This document shows, one piece after another, positions 6,667 to 8,973 of a DNA stretch of 8,973 bases. Under the pieces are notes generated by a model. It worked only from the letters and a program-made list of their open reading frames with translations, was not told the origin of the DNA and did no database searches. The DNA is from Actinomycetota bacterium (lineage in GTDB: Bacteria; Actinomycetota; Thermoleophilia; UBA2241). The DNA lies in assembly GCA_003157715.1 (NCBI GenBank), contig PMKK01000159.1, positions 181-9,153 of the forward strand, read 5' to 3'. Numbering within the stretch: position 1 is the stretch's first letter; every line of letters starts with the position of its first letter. The translations under genes were made by a program, and so were the position numbers.

Positions 6667-7593
6667 TCAGCCGATCCAGAGCCCTTCGATGCGGACCTGG
6701 AGTCCGTCGTCGCCGCGGTTGATGAAGTTCACGAGGCCGCTGTGGCGCCACTGCATCATGCACATGCGCGGCTGGAACCAGTAGCGCCGCCCGATCTCGA
6801 CCTCGACACGCGTCTTGTTGATGAGACCTTCATAGGCCTGTGCCGAGTAGTAGCCGATGTCCTTGAAGCCATGCTGGCGCGGATGCAGCGGGCCGGTGAC
6901 ACACCAGACGACCGCGCCGGTGAACATGTCGACGCTCTGCACGATGCCGCAGTGGGTGATCGGGCAGCCGCAGGAGATCCCCAGCGGCCGGCCGATGAGG
7001 ATCTCGCCGGGCTCGATCTCGAGCTCGCGGGTGATCATCGGGTTGTGGGGGACGATCTGCTCGCGAGGGCCATCCTCTTCGGGGAAGTGCTCGAGGAGAA
7101 AGTCGAACTCGCGGCCCAGGTGGTCGTGCCACTCGCTGTGCAGCGACGAGGCCACCTTGACGCGCACGTCCTGAGGGACGGTCTGGCCGGCGGTCTCCGA
7201 GGCCGTGGTGGCATCGACAGTACCAAGCTCCGGCGCGGCGAGCGTCGAAGCGTTGAGCACCGGCGCGTCGTTGCCCCAGCCGTGCTTGATCGGCGAGCCG
7301 CAGCCCGCCGCCGGATCGCAGGTGGCGCACTGTTCGCCGTTGACGACAGCCCTCGCAGGCGCGGCGGCAGGGCCGCTCGCCCGCGACTTGTCGCGAGACT
7401 GGGCCTGGTCGGCGGGCCGCGCCGCGGTGGGCGCCGTCTGCACGCTCATGAAGTCCGCCGCCAGAGGGATGCACCGCTTGAGAAGCTCTGGTTTGTCGGC
7501 CAGCCGGGCGGCCAAGTCGGTACAGGCGCGAAAGCCGCACAGGCCGCAGTCGAGGCCGGGCAGCTCGATCTCGCTCAGGTTGATGTCAGTCAC
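6667..7593 (-). CDS. Cysteine-rich Fe-S protein with N-terminal RnfB/CFeSP-type 4Fe-4S domain
   Basis: A 308-residue protein starting at GTG with a strong AGGAG site 6 nt upstream. Residues 16-41 carry C16-x2-C19-x4-C24-x16-C41 in LDCGLCGFRAC...KRC, the pattern of the 4Fe-4S domain found in RnfB and in the large subunit of corrinoid Fe-S (acetyl-CoA pathway) proteins. A low-complexity Ala/Pro-rich linker (about 50-145) holds another cysteine group, C89, C92 and C98. The C-terminal domain (about 150-308) is compact and aromatic-rich, with C208, C210 and C215 (SCGCPITHCG), WCVTGPL (230-236), KDIGYYSAQAYEGL (244-257), C278 in YWFQPRMCMMQWRHSG and a final RIEGLWIG. I do not recognise a named function for this domain; similar proteins are annotated as Fe-S cluster proteins in anaerobes. 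Its position directly after the cysteine desulfurase suggests it needs, or helps deliver, Fe-S clusters. Confidence 0.75.
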   Translation of the reverse strand: MTDINLSEIELPGLDCGLCGFRACTDLAARLADKPELLKRCIPLAADFMSVQTAPTAARPADQAQSRDKSRASGPAAAPARAVVNGEQCATCDPAAGCGSPIKHGWGNDAPVLNASTLAAPELGTVDATTASETAGQTVPQDVRVKVASSLHSEWHDHLGREFDFLLEHFPEEDGPREQIVPHNPMITRELEIEPGEILIGRPLGISCGCPITHCGIVQSVDMFTGAVVWCVTGPLHPRQHGFKDIGYYSAQAYEGLINKTRVEVEIGRRYWFQPRMCMMQWRHSGLVNFINRGDDGLQVRIEGLWIG

Positions 7594-7599
7594 GTGACG

Positions 7600-7604
7600 C
7601 TCCT
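7600..7604 (-). promoter_or_regulatory. Shine-Dalgarno fused to the upstream stop codon
   Basis: On the minus strand TAAAAGGAG combines the desulfurase stop (TAA, 7606-7608) with the AGGAG site of the Fe-S protein gene, 6 nt before its GTG start at 7593. This supports co-translation and fixes the non-ATG start. Confidence 0.75.
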
Positions 7605-7605
7605 T

Positions 7606-8787
7606 TTACGCCCGCACGCCGAACCCGGCGTGGGTCGCGATCGATTTCAGCGACTCCGCCGCTTTGGGGAGTGCCGTGAGCAGCTGGTCGATGTCGTCGT
7701 CGCTCGTAAACCGGCCCATGCTGATACGCAGCGAGCCGCGCGCGCGGATCGTGTCGAAGCCCATCGCGGTGAGTACATACGAGGGCTCGCCGGCGTTGTG
7801 GGCGCTACAGGCGCTGCCCGACGAGACGGCGATACCGGCGTCGTCGAGGGCGAACAGCAGCCTGATGGCGTCGGCCTCCTGGCCCGAGAAGCCGAAGCAC
7901 AGATAGCCCGGCAGGCGCAGGTAGGGGTGACCGATGAGATAGGCGTTGTCGATCTCATCGGTGACCGCGGCCAGCACGCGCTCGCGCAGACCGACGAGCC
8001 GCGCCGATTCCTCGCCCATCTCGGCGCGCGCCAGCAGGGCCGCCTGGCCGAAGCCGACGATGGCGGCCACGTTCTCGGTGGCCGAGCGCAGACCGCGCTC
8101 CTGGCCGCCGCCGTAGACGATCGGCGACAGCTCCACCCCGGGGCCTATGTAGAGCGCGCCGATGCCCTTGGGGCCGTGCAGCTTGTGGGCCGACAGGCTC
8201 AGCAGGTCGACCGGTGACCGGCCGACATCGAGTGGCAGCTTGCCGGCCGCCTGCACCGCATCCGTATGAAACAGGGCGCCGGCCTCGTGGGCCAGGGCGG
8301 CCAGCTCGGTGATGGGCTGTATGGTGCCGACCACGTTGTTGGCGGCCATCACCGACACGAGTCGGGTGGTGGGGCGCAGCGCCGCGGCGAGTGCCTCGGG
8401 AGCCACGATGCCTTCGGGGCTCACGGGCAGGTAGGTCACCTCGACGCCCTGGCGTTCGAGGAACCGGCAGGGCTCCAGTACGGCCGGGTGCTCGAAGGCG
8501 CTCGTGATCACGTGTCTGGGGCCCTGCATGGCGCCCACGGCGCCGAGCAGCGCGAGGTTGTCCGACTCGGTGCCGCTGGCGGTGAAGACGATCTCCGCCG
8601 GCCGCGCGCCGAGAAGGGCCGCCACCTCGCGGCGTCCGGCCTCGACGGCGTCGTGGGCCTGCCGGCCCGCCCAGTGAAGGCTCGAAGGATTGCCGAACAC
8701 GCCGTCGAGATAGGGCTGCATGGCGTGACGCACGCGCGGGTCGAGGGGCGTTGTCGCGGCGTGATCCAGATACACGTAATCGGCCAT
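7606..8787 (-). CDS. nifS: Cysteine desulfurase, NifS/IscS type (group I)
   Basis: A 393-residue PLP enzyme that removes sulfur from L-cysteine as an enzyme persulfide for Fe-S clusters, thiolated tRNA or other acceptors. It opens with YLDHAATTPLDP. PLP-binding residues are H100, D176, Q179 and the Schiff-base lysine K202 in SAHKLHGPKG. The persulfide cysteine is C327 in SSGSACSAH, set in the short-insert active loop followed by EPSYVLTAMG, as in group I (NifS/IscS) rather than SufS enzymes. It is full length with no missing key residue. It starts 2 nt after the stop of the upstream gene and ends 12 nt before the Fe-S protein start, so it is the middle gene of an operon. There is no IscU- or NifU-type scaffold visible next to it, which leaves its acceptor open. 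NifS and IscS cannot be told apart with confidence here. Confidence 0.
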   Translation of the reverse strand: MADYVYLDHAATTPLDPRVRHAMQPYLDGVFGNPSSLHWAGRQAHDAVEAGRREVAALLGARPAEIVFTASGTESDNLALLGAVGAMQGPRHVITSAFEHPAVLEPCRFLERQGVEVTYLPVSPEGIVAPEALAAALRPTTRLVSVMAANNVVGTIQPITELAALAHEAGALFHTDAVQAAGKLPLDVGRSPVDLLSLSAHKLHGPKGIGALYIGPGVELSPIVYGGGQERGLRSATENVAAIVGFGQAALLARAEMGEESARLVGLRERVLAAVTDEIDNAYLIGHPYLRLPGYLCFGFSGQEADAIRLLFALDDAGIAVSSGSACSAHNAGEPSYVLTAMGFDTIRARGSLRISMGRFTSDDDIDQLLTALPKAAESLKSIATHAGFGVRA

Positions 8788-8973
8788 GCTTACTGTCCCC
8801 GGTAGAAGTTGAGGTTGTCGAGGGCGCGCACCACACCGAAGTGCGACTGCCAGCCGACGTCGCGCTTGCCGACGCAGATCGTGCAGGTCCCTACCGGGGG
8901 GCTGCCGCGCAGCATCATGTGATCGCCGGCCTCGGGCGTGGCCAGGATACTGGCGACGAGCGGGTCGATGCCG

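Overview
The window is very GC-rich and densely coded, with strong G/C preference at third codon positions. It looks chromosomal: there is no integrase, transposase, CRISPR array, tRNA or rRNA gene. Gene content points to a bacterium with anaerobic metabolism, because it carries the [FeFe]-hydrogenase maturase HydE and an Fe-S protein with a domain of the type found in RnfB and corrinoid Fe-S proteins. High GC, leaderless-looking starts and a zinc-ribbon XpaC-like protein would suit a deep-branching or anaerobic actinobacterium. That placement is inference; no marker gene in the window settles it.

Left part (1-2450): an XpaC-like membrane protein reads leftwards off the window edge (869 down to 1). 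It is divergent from a HEAT-like acidic protein (1002-1916, +). After a roughly 300-nt non-coding stretch of lower GC comes a 77-residue zinc-ribbon protein (2217-2450, +), with a consensus Shine-Dalgarno and a TTG start.

Middle part (2523-5160, all minus): in transcription order, hydE, then an SGNH-family esterase/lipase, then a DUF5131 (phage Gp37/Gp68-type) three-cysteine protein. Short GC-rich repeats and a hairpin separate the last two. A TACACT box sits 6 nt before the DUF5131 start, so this gene may have its own leaderless promoter. The HEAT-like gene shows the same geometry.

Right part (5355-8973, all minus): a tight operon of an unrecognised protein (C-terminal 60 residues only), a NifS/IscS-type cysteine desulfurase and a cysteine-rich Fe-S protein. 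The junctions are 2 nt and 12 nt. Next comes cysK behind a 352-nt intergenic region, the most unusual stretch in the window. It holds a TATAAT box, a 16-bp-spaced direct repeat over the -35 region, several perfect palindromes, a 42-nt hairpin and four copies of a 21-bp GC-rich repeat.

Taken together, the right two thirds form a sulfur and Fe-S cluster neighbourhood: CysK makes cysteine, the desulfurase mobilises its sulfur, and HydE and the Fe-S protein are plausible consumers. The best candidate for something undescribed is the operon of unknown protein, desulfurase and Fe-S protein, together with the regulatory region between it and cysK.
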